Source: Chara braunii (taxonomy: Eukaryota > Streptophyta > Charophyceae > Charales > Characeae). Taken from it: a DNA stretch of 29,602 nt. The position numbers and the translations under genes were made by a program. Shown here piece by piece: positions 8,620 to 18,420 of the stretch. The DNA is taken from assembly GCA_003427395.1 (NCBI GenBank), contig BFEA01000016.1, positions 4,147,814-4,177,415 of the forward strand. The letters are read 5' to 3'. The notes beneath the pieces were generated by a model, which saw nothing but the letters and a program-made list of their open reading frames with translations, was not told the DNA's origin and did no database searches. Numbering within the stretch: the stretch's first letter is position 1; each line of letters starts with the position of its first letter.

Positions 8620-10750
8620 CTAATATTAATAATAATTTTAATAAAATAACGATAAAAATTCTAAAATAATAATTAAATAATGTTAAAATAAATAAATTTA
8701 ATTAATAAAAATTAATAAAAAATAAACAAACGTAAAAAGTAAAAGTCGCAAATGATAATTTTTTGTAAAAAAATGAAGGACACTAAAGGAACTAAAAAGA
8801 AAATAAAATACTATAAATATAAATAATAAATAATCGCATAAAAAACTTTTAAAAAAACTCCCCACTACACCCCCACTACAACCTACTGAATGTTATCCCC
8901 CACCTTGGAAATAGAACACCACACCCCAACCCAACCGTACACAATGCAAACAATCCGCCATACACCTATGTAGCATACAAACAATACCGCACATACCGGT
9001 TATGAGTCAATACGACACACACACACACACACACACATGCAACATTTAAAATTAAAAAAAAAAAAAAAATAAGAGTAAAAATTATTTTTTATAAAAATAT
9101 GAATAAAAAATAAAAAATAAAATAATAGTAATTTTAATAAATAAGACTAAATAAATGAAATAAATAACAATAATATTAATCAGATTAAAACTAAAATAAT
9201 AGTAATAATAATAATAATAACAATTATTTAATAAAAATAATAATAAATAATAATAACAAAGCTAAATAGAAGCCTAAAATAATAAATTATACACAAAACT
9301 TTCCTCCCCCTTAAGAAACTCCCTCACCAACACCCCTGACAAACCACGATGTATGCACAAATAACAACAAACCAAATCCGATCATACACAACGGTAAAAA
9401 AACAACCTATGAGTTAGTATAAACGCAGATACAATCACGCAATACCTTTGGTTATGGGCCTGGGTGAAATACTCAAGCAACACCTCGCGCACCCAAAACC
9501 CCTTTTCTTAATAAAAAGAGCCACGACTCACACAAAAAAAGAACTATGACCACCAAGCAACACGGCGACCAGGTCCGAAACGTGAAACACCACCTTCACG
9601 AATCGACACTACAAAAAAACACAACAAGACCTACCACATAAGACACTCGAACAAAACGACACTGGCAACCCGTGACAAAACCACTGTCACACTACCCCCA
9701 CTACAGAACAAACACCACCATAGCCACAACACGACACGACAACACAAACAAGACAAAAGCATGCACTCAGTAAAGTACCGTAATGCACCTCACTCCCTCC
9801 GACCCTGATTGAAAGCAATCGCCCACGTCACACTAAGCCAAGTCCCCCGCAAGTTTACCCTCCCGGCACTAAATCTCGTTCATACAGCCCGAGTAACCAC
9901 ACTACACCCCCCACCTGCTACCTCCCTACAGTCCACCCCTGCCATGACCATCTACAAGGCAAAACACGTATATCCCTCAATGCAATGGCAGCCTCCGCTT
10001 ACCCTCCCCTGCTGCAAATACCTCTTCCTCCTACGCCCACTACCACAAACCCGACATATCACAATTACTATGTATTCAGCTGCATTCCACCTCTCTACCC
10101 TCCTCTTGCACTCAGCCTCCGGCTCTGCTACGTGCAAAGATTACCTCATCACTACGCATCAATGTTGCTGCTGCTCATCTGCATACGCCACCCTCATACT
10201 ACGCAACCAGGCGAGCTAACCGTCTGTTTGCGGCTGGCAAGGCACCTTCTTGGGCCGGCCACTCCGTGCTTCGACCAACGGAGCTCCTGATCCTTCGCTG
10301 CGCCGAAGCTCGACAGCTATGGCAGCTATGGCAGCGAATGACTACGCCGCTTCTCCAAACATGACTCCTCAGGTACGGATCCTCGGTACCCTTACCCCCA
10401 ATCGCCCATGTTGTTGTGTGTACCCTCGACCCCCTGACTACAATTCCCTACCACCCTCTGTGCTAACAGGAGCCTTGCTAACGACTAATCCCTCTGATGA
10501 GCTGCTATGGGTGCTAAGCGGCGAAACGCGTGCTTCAGGGCGTGCACCCCCCCTACGGCTGGGTCCTCGTACCCATTCCCAGCCACTGCTAAGCTGCTAA
10601 CTCTAACTTTGCTAACCTGCTCCTCATCTAATCTGTGGGTTGATGTATCCTGTACCTAACTACTCCCCTTCCCTCTTGCCTAACATTGGACGTAACGACA
10701 ATGTCTAGTGTCCCATTTTGAATGGGATGGTCGTGTTTTATACACACACC
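8620..10750 (+). repeat. 2.1-kb duplicated segment, copy B
   Basis: This is the direct repeat of 3045-5176. From 8936 to about 9970 it matches copy A without a difference I could find, including the CA tract and the A16 run. To the left (8620-8935) and right (9971-10750) differences are frequent, about 36 in the last 790 bp. It carries a 4-bp insertion (CCAA near 8930) relative to copy A. It ends in a CA microsatellite. Confidence 0.85.
9809..10600 (+). pseudogene. Copy B of the weak 257-codon frame, interrupted
   Basis: The counterpart of 4230-5003. The frame stops at 10217-10219 (TAA) and is open again to 10600. The downstream splice-like signals are kept. It is not supported as a gene; the entry records the state of the copy. 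Confidence 0.12.
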
Positions 10751-10810
10751 CCGTACACACACACACACGCGCACGCACAAACACACACACGTGCACTTAC
10801 ACATGCGCGT

Positions 10811-10884
<74 letters not shown>

Positions 10885-11040
10885 GNNNNNNNNNNNNNNN
10901 NNNNNNNNNNNNNNNNNNNNNNNNNNNNNNNNNNNNNNNNNNNNNNNNNNNNNNNCCACGCCCACACACACACACAGACACACACACACGCGCGCACACA
11001 CACACGCGCGGACACACACATACACACACACACACACACG
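10741..11040. repeat. CA microsatellite containing a 70-N gap
   Basis: A long CA run with CG-containing variants fills this stretch. Positions 10886-10955 are Ns, so true length and content are unknown. The open frames across it (His/Thr or Val/Cys repeats) are artefacts. Confidence 0.95.
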
Positions 11041-11098
11041 TGCGAGGAACAAGCCCTCAAGGGGCCCTATCAGACATCACATGATCTGGGCTAAGGCC
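11041..11098 (+). repeat. Extra copy of the first 58 bp of the family-A LTR
   Basis: These 58 bp match the LTR start at 11390-11447 with one difference (CAGAC versus CACAC). The match stops abruptly at 11098, where sequence joins the chromodomain remnant. The left edge is the CA microsatellite, so the piece begins exactly at the LTR's TG. It is upstream of, not part of, the 3' LTR. Confidence 0.8.
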
Positions 11099-11106
11099 AG
11101 TAGGAG

Positions 11107-11351
11107 ATCTATGCTGCCCCCAACCATGGATGGCCACGTGGACATCGATGACATCCTGGATCAGAGAGACACACCTGTTCCCGAGCCACCTGGCAGGGAA
11201 AAACCTCCTAAACCTGCAATGGAGTTTAGAGTACATTTCAGGCATCATACTGATCCGAAGGAAGATGATGGATTTCAAGGGACTTGTTAAGACAGCTCCT
11301 CAGATCGTGGCAGATTATGAGAAGAAACTGAAGGGGAAGGCACCAGCATGA
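11107..11351 (+). pseudogene. C-terminal chromodomain remnant of Ty3/gypsy integrase
   Basis: In one frame the sequence reads VDIDDILDQR, a proline-rich stretch, then FRVHFRHHTDPKEDDGF. In the next frame it continues GLVKTAPQIVADYEKKLKG and stops at 11349-11351. Together these follow the pattern of chromodomains at the C-terminus of chromovirus integrases: a start with E/DxILDxR, a core with VHF, and a tail L..TAPQIV.DYE..L. The core has lost the usual W, and a 1-base frameshift falls around 11260-11275. It is followed by a polypurine tract and LTR, as expected for the end of pol. Nothing of RT, RNase H or the integrase core is present; upstream there is only the LTR scrap and microsatellite. 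Confidence 0.65.
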
Positions 11352-11376
11352 AGCATCTCAGCGGACTTTCGAAGCT

Positions 11377-11389
11377 AAGGGGGATGGAA
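11377..11389 (+). other. Polypurine tract of family-A element
   Basis: AAGGGGGATGGAA lies directly before the TG that opens the LTR at 11390. This is the expected position of the plus-strand primer, and it marks the LTR as a 3' LTR. Confidence 0.7.
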
Positions 11390-12492
11390 TGCGAGGAACA
11401 AGCCCTCAAGGGGCCCTATCACACATCACATGATCTGGGCTAAGGCCCCCAGCAAGCCGAGTGCCCGCCCTAACTGAAGGCGGGCCTGAATATTCGTCAG
11501 AGGCAAAATTCGACATTTCCATATGTGGGTATTCAGGCTCTCGCAGCACGCCAGTTGGTTGGGTAGACGCGTGAGCCTCACAAAGCTGCATCATACAGTN
11601 GGCCCAGGCCTTGACAGTTGCGCCTGGGCACATACACACAAACCAGGGTTGATACATTGGGAAGCAGGCCCTCGGCCTTTGCAAAAGCAGTATCGCTGAC
11701 GCACCTGCCTGGGAGCCCTGCACAGATGCAGCAAACAGCCCAAGTCCGAAGACTCAGGCCGTGCCCCACTGAAAAAGGCCCAGGCCCTCAACTGTAGTCT
11801 CGGGCCTGGGGCGCAGGGTCTGAGGCCCAACCGGAAGCTACTGGAAGCTTCCAGCCAGGCCACGCGCAGCATCCAGGAGGCTGCCACATCCATAAACGAA
11901 GTGAGGCAGTCTAGGCCAGGCATTCTGGCCAGTGCTGGCAATGTGGAAGTGTTGTTGCGCTATCGCGTGATGCTGAGCTGCTGTCAATGGCGCTGACGGG
12001 GCTTGTAGTGGTGAAGTGGGGCGCTGCAGGGGCAGCGGGGCGCAGGCGGCCATAGCCGGGCTGCTGGGCGCCAGGGGGTAATGCGGGGCGATCGAGTGGT
12101 CTTCAGGGAAGGAGGCGCGTGTGGGGTAATCAATGTCTGATTGAGGGTGACAAGATACGTACATGGTGCATGAAGACAGGTCGGCTATGGAGTTGACAGT
12201 CATGTACATTGGTCTTCGAGAGTCGAAGTGAGCCTGTTGCGTGAACCAACTGTAGGTAGGATAGTCGGGCATAGTAGGTTGGGCGCTGGGCGCCAGACAG
12301 AGAGGAGCAACTTTGGATATTGTGTTGGTGTGGCCTACGGGCTTGGGCATTGACTCATTACTTCATTGTATTGCTCTATATGGATGGTTTTCTCGCTGTA
12401 TTTGTACTCTCTGCTTGGACACGACTACTTGGGCATTTGTGTGATTTCACAACTTGGTTTTCTGTACATCGTTCACACTCATACTCCTTGCA
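11390..12492 (+). mobile_element. 3' LTR of family-A retrotransposon (1,103 bp)
   Basis: The LTR starts TGCGAGGAACAAGCCCTC after the polypurine tract and ends CTCCTTGCA at 12492. It aligns over its length to the minus-strand LTR at 2006-3044. The right boundary is set by the end of that alignment; after it a CA microsatellite begins, so a target duplication cannot be read. One N is at 11600. GC-rich segments and a GGCGC-rich middle are shared with the other copy. Frames across it on the minus strand (for example 11838-12350) have no recognisable product. Confidence 0.75.
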
Positions 12493-12561
12493 CACGCGCA
12501 CACACACACACACAGACACACTCGCGCACGCACGCACGCACACACACACACACACGCACAC

Positions 12562-12562
<1 letters not shown>
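12493..12562. repeat. CA/CG-variant microsatellite
   Basis: CA repeats with CG-containing interruptions start right at the LTR end. Confidence 0.9.
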
Positions 12563-12604
<42 letters not shown>

Positions 12605-12648
12605 ATCGATCAATCAATCAATCAATCAACTAATCACAGTCAATCAAC

Positions 12649-12682
<34 letters not shown>
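12563..12682. repeat. AATC tetranucleotide repeat
   Basis: About 30 units of AATC with a few variants (ATCGATCG, AACT, ACAGT). The Ile-Asn-Gln-Ser repeat frame across it is an artefact. Confidence 0.95.
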
Positions 12683-12735
12683 GTGTGTCTAGCAAAAACA
12701 GAAAAGAAAAAGGAAAAAGAAAAGAAAATGGGTTT
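12683..12735 (+). other. A-rich stretch before LINE-1, no gene
   Basis: Mostly A and G (AAAAGAAAAAGGAAAAAG type). It may be the remnant of an older retrotransposon tail. I see nothing else in it. Confidence 0.5.
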
Positions 12736-12750
12736 GATTTTCTCTTCATT
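12736..12750 (+). repeat. Putative left target-site duplication of LINE-1
   Basis: GATTTTCTCTTCATT here compares with GATTTTTCTTTTCATT at 23601-23616, immediately after LINE-1's poly(A): 14 of 16 aligned positions match, with one indel in a T run and one C/T change. Homology among the tandem monomers begins right after it, at 12752. T-richness makes chance similarity possible. Confidence 0.5.
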
Positions 12751-12751
12751 G

Positions 12752-13680
12752 AAAGAACGAAAGAGGAGACGGCATGTCAACAAGCACCGGCTTAGCGCTA
12801 ACGACACGACGGGTTCGCGCCGGGGTAGCGTGACGCACCGTCGAAGGCAGAGGGGAACTGGTCACCGCAGCGAAACGACGAGGAGGGCGTGGCGGGGGAA
12901 GGGAGTCGGACCATGGGCGGCTAAGACAGGAGACTGGGCTGGACGAAAGGCGACAGACAGCGGGGGATTGGAGGGAGAAGAAGGCGTCCATATCCACCAG
13001 GTAGGTGGAACCTGGCCGTAGCCAGAGAAGGGTCGGAGAAAGAAAGGGTCAGGCGACAGATCCAAAGAACGAAAAAGGAGACGATATGTCAACAAGCGTC
13101 GGCTTAGCGCTAACGACGCGACGGGTCCACGCCGGGGTAGCGTGACGCACCGTCGAAGGCAGAGGGGAACTGGTCACNGCGGCGAAACGACGAGGAGGGC
13201 GTGGCGGGGGAAGGGAGTCGGACCATGGGCGGCTAAGACAGGAGATTGGGCTAGATGAAAGGCGACGGACAGCGGGGGATTGGAGGGAGAAGAAGGCGTC
13301 CATAGCCGCCAGGTAGGTGGAACCTGGCCGTAGCCAGAGAAGGGTCAGAGAAAGAAAGGGTCAGGCGACAGGCAGCCAAGAAGACGACGGGGTAACGACG
13401 TAACGGGTTCGCAGCGGGGTAGCGTGACGCACCATCGTAGGCAGAGGGGAGCTGGACACCGCGGCGAAACAACGAGGAGGGCGAGGCGGGGGAAGGGAGT
13501 CGGACCAAGGGCCGCTAGGATAGGGGACTGGGCTTGACGAAAGGCGACGGACGGTGGGGGATTGGGGGGAGAAGAAGGCGTCCATAGCCGCCAAGCAGGG
13601 GAACCTGGCCAGAGCCAGAGAAGGGTCAGAGAAAGGAAGGGTCAGGCGACAGGTAGTCAAGAAGACGACGGGGTACCGTG
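12752..13680 (+). repeat. Tandem monomers of about 312 and 281 bp, likely LINE 5' UTR
   Basis: Three units with a partial fourth: unit 1 starts 12752, unit 2 starts 13064 (312-bp period), unit 3 near 13378, and a partial unit near 13659 (281-bp period). Landmarks are GGGGTAGCGTGACGCACC (12822, 13134, 13416), GGGAAGGGAGTCGGACCA and AGAAGAAGGCGTCCATA. Units 3 and 4 lack the TGTCAACAAGC stretch near the unit start. They are GC-rich on a purine-rich strand. Because 312 is divisible by 3, the minus strand shows long Ser/Pro-rich open frames, which I regard as artefacts. Position just before a LINE resembles the monomeric promoters of rodent L1 5' UTRs. Confidence 0.85.
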
Positions 13681-14875
13681 TTTATAGTGGAAGTCCAGCC
13701 AAGGACAAACAAGTTCAGATCGGCGGACTACATACCACAAGCATACGGAGGAAGGCGCTCAACGATCTGGCGGGAGTGAGTGATGCAAGAAGTGGCAGAC
13801 TATAGCGCCAGACTTCTCTTGGGGCCCTGCAGCCAAAACTAGCTGCGGTGGAGAAGACTGGGTTTCAGCGGCCGTAACTTCGCGAACATACATCGAAGGG
13901 AACTTGATAATGGTAAGTTGCATCTGATTATTTCGTGACTTCTTTTTTCCATAATCCTGTGCATGTGAGAGGACAAGGAAGCAGGGAGGGGCGACACGAC
14001 TGAGAAAAGGACTACGATATCGAGTTGAAACGTGTCCATGTGAACAAAGCAACACACCTCCTTTCCCGAAACCACTTTAGATAAGAGTTGTTTGGGCACG
14101 AGTGTGGCGACGATCGGACCTTCATTCCCTTGCTCTCTATGAAATTCTGATTGTGGCGACGAATCTTCCCCTTTGCTCGAAATTGCTCCCCGTGGACTTA
14201 TGCTCTCCATCTCGGCAAGTCCGGCGGTTTCAGGCGGGTAAAAACGAGTAGTCACAGTCTGGGGATCCTCACGAATAAGGCAGGAGTGAGAAGAAAGGAA
14301 GGCGGCGGACGCCGGGGAGAGAGAGAGAGAAAAGGACGGAAGAGGAAGGGGGGAGATGGTGAAGAGGGAGCAGTGGTAACAACCACGATCAACTACCCGT
14401 TGATAAATCCCCTTCGAGGAATCCGATCCGGGAATACAGGGGTTCGACGGGGGGGAGGAAGGAAGCGAAGTGCGGAAGGAAAGGCGCTGCAATCAGACGG
14501 GAAGGTTACACGTGGGAGGAAAGGAAGGGAGGAACAGGAGGACTGGCGGGGGAGAAGGGAGGAAAACGAGGAAGGAGAACTTGAAGGGGGAAGGGCGAGC
14601 TAGTAGCTAGAAAGGTGGAAACCGAGGAAGAGAGGGAGGAGGATAGGCGCGTGAGAGGGAAGTAGGAACCACAATAACAAAGAGATCAACAATTCGTTGA
14701 TCAACCATCCCAACTAGTCTGCCCGGTTTTTACCCTCCTGTTTGAACCGGCGTACGGATAATGCATGCAAAAGTTCGGGCGAGAAAAGGAGAAGGAAGGG
14801 TGATGACAGCGCCACGTGGCAACATACAATTCACCTCCCGACTTCTCCCTCGCGACCTCTTCTACCTCTGATCCA

Positions 14876-15063
14876 GTCCCCAACCACGACCCGCCCCGTC
14901 ATCATCTCCCCGGACTTAGCCCCCCTCCTGATCCGCCCTGCATACACCCCACCTCCAACCGCCCTGACCGACCCCCCCCCGTCCAGCCCATCGCTTGCAG
15001 GCCCCCGATCCCGTCGACTTTCCCCAACCACGTCCCGCCCCGTCATCATCTCCCCCAACCTCG

Positions 15064-15149
<86 letters not shown>

Positions 15150-15230
15150 CCCCCCCTCCGGCCATCCATCATCCCCCCACCTGATCCGCCCTGCATACAC
15201 CTCACCTCCATTCGCCCTGAGTAATCCCCT
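14876..15230 (+). repeat. Two C-rich tandem units interrupted by poly(C)
   Basis: A unit starting CCCCAACCACGACCCGCCCC (about 14878) recurs at about 15023 with small changes. Its downstream part, CTGATCCGCCCTGCATACAC, is found at 14929 and 15181. In the second unit an 83-C run (15064-15146) lies between these parts. The Pro-rich and Gly-rich frames across it are artefacts. Confidence 0.85.
15064..15146 (+). repeat. 83-bp poly(C) tract
   Basis: An uninterrupted run of 83 C, then a few T interruptions to 15159. Such a run is prone to sequencing error, so the length is uncertain. The DNA strand could form an i-motif and the other strand a G-quadruplex. Confidence 0.9.
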
Positions 15231-15402
15231 TTTCTCCATCATGTCCTCGACCCCGATCCACTCGCCATCGCCCCCCTCCCCGTCCTTTTCACCCTGATCA
15301 CAGATCCCATCCATCGTGCTCATCCCCCTGACCACCTCCCCCTACTCATCCTCCCCCTACTCATCTTGCCCACCCTTGATAGTGAATACCAAGAGTGACA
15401 AG

Positions 15403-18385
15403 ATGAAGGTCCAGCAGCAGCGCGCCCACAAGAAATTGGATTCGATGCTTCTATACAGGGGGGTGGCGAGGCATTACGCCCAGAACCGCCTACTAGAAGA
15501 CAAAGGGAAAGACAGAGAGGTAAGGATGGGCCTGGATCACTCACAAACGCTGGGAATCGATGCCGGGCGGGAGCGAGCACAAGGGAGGGAGATGGAATCC
15601 TGTAGTGATAGTCAAGCGGGAACCTCCAACAGTTCAACCCCCCACAGCCCACCTGCCTCTACCAGTGCGCCCCCCCTAGCCCACATGCTAAAACCTGGGC
15701 AGAAAGAGTCAGGGGACCGCTGGCTCAAGACACCATCACGATTCAATGCAGGAAGGATGGTGTTAGCGAGGGAGGGGAGGAGGAATGGAGAATACCCATA
15801 AGAAACTTAACAAATGCTGGGGCATTCTTCCTGTCCCGCCTCCTGGCCCCCCCGGAGAAAAAGATCCTGCATCAAGTGGTCAGAACGACGGTGGTCAGAA
15901 CACTCTCGGGGGAAGCCGTTAGAAAGAGAGACACACTATATGTCGGCCATGCTAGCAATTGGACTTTCCACGATGACGCGGCCTTCAAATCCACGAATGA
16001 CAAAGTTGGCTAGATCAGGGAACGCTTAGCGGCCTTCAAAGGATCTCCGGCAAGCACACGCGAAATGTTCTTGATCCAACCCGCATCATCCTCTATTATC
16101 ACTGTCCTGTGTGTTGCAGAGGAGGACAAAAAACAATGGATAACTGGAAGTCCCTCCGTGCGATAGGTCAGAAGTCCGTATCTACCCCTGGGCCCCCCCG
16201 AAACCGAAACGGCCAGAGGAACGCAGGGAGAAGATGGTGAGGGAACACTTCTGGGTGGAGTTTCCACACATCCTGATTGAGATCCAAGCAGCATTCATCC
16301 AGGACTTCGCAGAGAAGTACGACGTGGTGGACTTCATCAACCTGCTACCCCCCCATATGGCCCGGAGGGACGACTACCTCATGTTAGCCATCAATCTCCC
16401 AGACGAACACATATTTTCGATGGATGATGTCATCCTTTTCTGCGTGGGAGGAAAAGTATATCGGATCCACACTGCTCACAAACTCAGATCGTGGTGTTTC
16501 AAATGCCAGGCCTATGGCCACTTGTACACTTACATGGCATGCCCCCGTTACCCCTCACGTACGGCCAAGCCCACAGGGCGTCTTAGAAAGGATCCTTTTG
16601 AAGAATCCAGGTGGCGGACAGTTGACCCAGGCTAGGAAGGGTGGGTCTACATTGATGCACCAGGAGGGAACGATGGGAAAATCACCGGTTGGGCTTGGGA
16701 GGGACAAGGAGACCCGAAACCGGGATCACAGCCACCAGCGACATGGATCCCCCCCAAGTCCCTGGAAACTCATCTAAAGAACCCCCCCGCAATGACCAAA
16801 AAGCAGGAATCTTGGGTAGTTGTGGGAAGGAAAGAAAAGACGAGTCCGCAAAAGAAATTTTTGGAGGCAGAGAAAGGGACAGGCATCCAAGGCAACCGCT
16901 TTGCATGTCTAAAGAATGGGAAGGAGGAGCTGGGATAGGAACGTCGGGATGGGCAGCGGGGGGAGCTGGTCCCCGAACAAGTAAGCAAGGACTCGGAATC
17001 ACCCGATCAGTCTAAGGGAAGGGAGATGGTCCCCCAGGAAAACTCAGCCCAGGACCAAGACCAGGCACCCGGCCCTGGGCAGCACCCACAAGACACACCA
17101 ATGCTGGAGGACACAGACAGGGGCACGACAATGGGGCACCGCGAAGATGTACCCAGGGAAGAAGGCACGAATGCGATAGAAGGTGCCAGGGGACAGAAGA
17201 CGCAACCTCTGCAAAGCCATCAGGGGACACGCCTGAAGCAGCAGGCGAGGGAGAAGCAACAGTTGCAGCAAACACAGCAGGCACAACAAACACAGCAATC
17301 ACACACCCCGCTGCCACAACAAACACAGCAACTGCATACCCCGGTGCCCGGCAGGCCTGAACCGGAACAGCACCAGTCCCCAACACCACATCAGCCACAA
17401 CAACCCGCGCAGGAGGAGGTGCAACCGCTGGCCCCCGATTTTTGCTCAGATGCTTTCGGGGCACGGCAGATGGAGGTGGACACNCCCCCCCCCCCCTCTG
17501 GATGTTGAGATGGAGGAGCCCCCCCAAGATTCAGCGGACCCCGACGCCCCCCCGCACGAAATGAGTATGGATCAGAAAATCCAGATTGTGGCGGATTGGA
17601 TACTCAAGCACCTACAATCAGACTGTCCGCACGAGGGGGAGGAGTACTGGGACAAGTCTTATGTGGAACTAGTAGGGCTCCTGAACAACAGCCCCTCCTT
17701 AAGAACCGCACTAACATCCGGCCCCCCTCCCCACCTAACATGGGCAGAAGCCTTCCAACGGATTCTGGCCGTCGCCCGGAGCCAGTTCCACCCTCCCACA
17801 CAGGAAGAGCAAGACCAGCCGAGGGCGAAGGAAGTAGAAACAACCGAGGAGGGACTGACCTCATGAAGACTCAAGCTAAGGCAACTCATTGAACAGGGCC
17901 TCTTTGAGTTGCCACTCTCTAAGCTGAACGGGGTTCTTGTAATCCCCCTTAGAAAGGCAGACGGGAAATGGGAGATGAGCCTTTCCCCGATAGGGGAGTA
18001 CGGGGGGGTAACACTGCAAGGTTAGGAGTTCTCGCCCCAGGAAGGAAACAGCAAGGAGAGCGATAGGGTCTTCACCAACCAAATGTCCACCTTCATCCCC
18101 AAACACTTTGCCCCAGGGGCCAGAGCAGGCATGAGATTTGGCATGAGATCTGGGAGCGGTGAGGAGCAGATGGCTAGGAACGACCTCTACCTGCGCTTTG
18201 AACCCAACAAATCATCCGACCTGGGTTGGTACAACCACAATGCCCTCCTGGACCTGCAATGCGCAAAAATAAAAGCCAGCGAATACTGGTCCGAAGATGA
18301 CATATGTAAATGCATGTGCCCGATAGTGCGGAAGAGAATTTTGCATCTGTACAGATGGGATAACAGGCAATGGCATCCACTATGA
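15403..18385 (+). pseudogene. LINE-1 ORF1 (nucleic-acid-binding Gag-like protein), decayed
   Basis: ORF1 proteins coat LINE RNA. Starting from ATG 15403 (the frame is open from 15316), about 994 codons can be followed by switching frames. In order: a basic N-terminus (KVQQQRAHKKLD); a middle domain reading FLSRLLAPPEKKILHQVV (frame 3); a domain with HFWVEFPHI; a CCHC knuckle, C-x2-C-x4-H-x6-C at 16495-16542; a segment with WVVVGRK and NRFACL; a Gln/Pro-rich linker (about 17220-17420); and a C-terminal region (17520-18385) I do not recognise. Lesions: frameshifts near 15785, 16160 and 17483-17497 (C run with N), and stops at 16011, 16633, 16936, 17864 and 18023. The knuckle and position identify it; the extension past 17866 is inferred from the frame staying open through two stops. 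Confidence 0.7.
16495..16542 (+). other. CCHC zinc knuckle of ORF1
   Basis: The frame starting 16234 reads CFKCQAYGHLYTYMAC: Cys88, Cys91, His96, Cys103. The last spacing is six residues, where four is usual in retroviral knuckles. It is preceded by KLRSW. Confidence 0.8.
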
Positions 18386-18398
18386 GACAAGGGGGGCT

Positions 18399-18420
18399 GA
18401 CACTAAGCAGACACTAAGCA
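18399..18420 (+). repeat. Perfect 11-bp tandem repeat abutting the ORF2 ATG
   Basis: GACACTAAGCA occurs at 18399-18409 and 18410-18420; ATG follows at 18421. The repeat fills most of the 35-bp gap after the ORF1 stop (18383-18385). Confidence 0.85.

Larger units (their letters stand above)
13681..15402 (+). other. Rest of LINE-1 5' UTR, no ORF recognised
   Basis: The stretch contains purine-rich blocks (14280-14680), two short inverted repeats with the same GTTGAT arm (14389-14404 and 14687-14703), and a pyrimidine-rich block (14840-15300) with a tandem pair. A 217-codon minus-strand frame (13839-14492) is Ser-rich with no recognised domain. Assignment to the LINE is by position. Confidence 0.45.

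Noticed and set aside
10628-11094. Several His/Thr and Val/Cys open frames of 87-190 codons
   Set aside because: They are translations of a CA microsatellite and an N gap.
11838-12350. 170-codon minus-strand frame in the family-A LTR
   Set aside because: It is antisense to an LTR, has no domain, and is not kept in the other LTR copy.
12320-13021. 233-codon plus-strand frame with Ile-Asn-Gln-Ser repeats
   Set aside because: It is the AATC tetranucleotide array read in frame, joined to monomer sequence.
12746-13660. Overlapping Ser/Pro-rich minus-strand frames of 77-99 codons
   Set aside because: They are repeated by the tandem monomers and kept open by the 312-bp period; no start or domain is consistent.
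12752-13680. CRISPR-like array
   Set aside because: Units are about 300 bp and directly joined, with no short repeats separated by unique spacers, in a eukaryotic setting.
13839-14492. 217-codon minus-strand frame
   Set aside because: Ser-rich, no recognised domain, inside the proposed LINE leader; purine-rich complement gives few stops. Not enough to call a gene.
14742-15335. Poly-Pro and poly-Gly frames of 100-160 codons
   Set aside because: They come from the 83-C run and C-rich tandem units.
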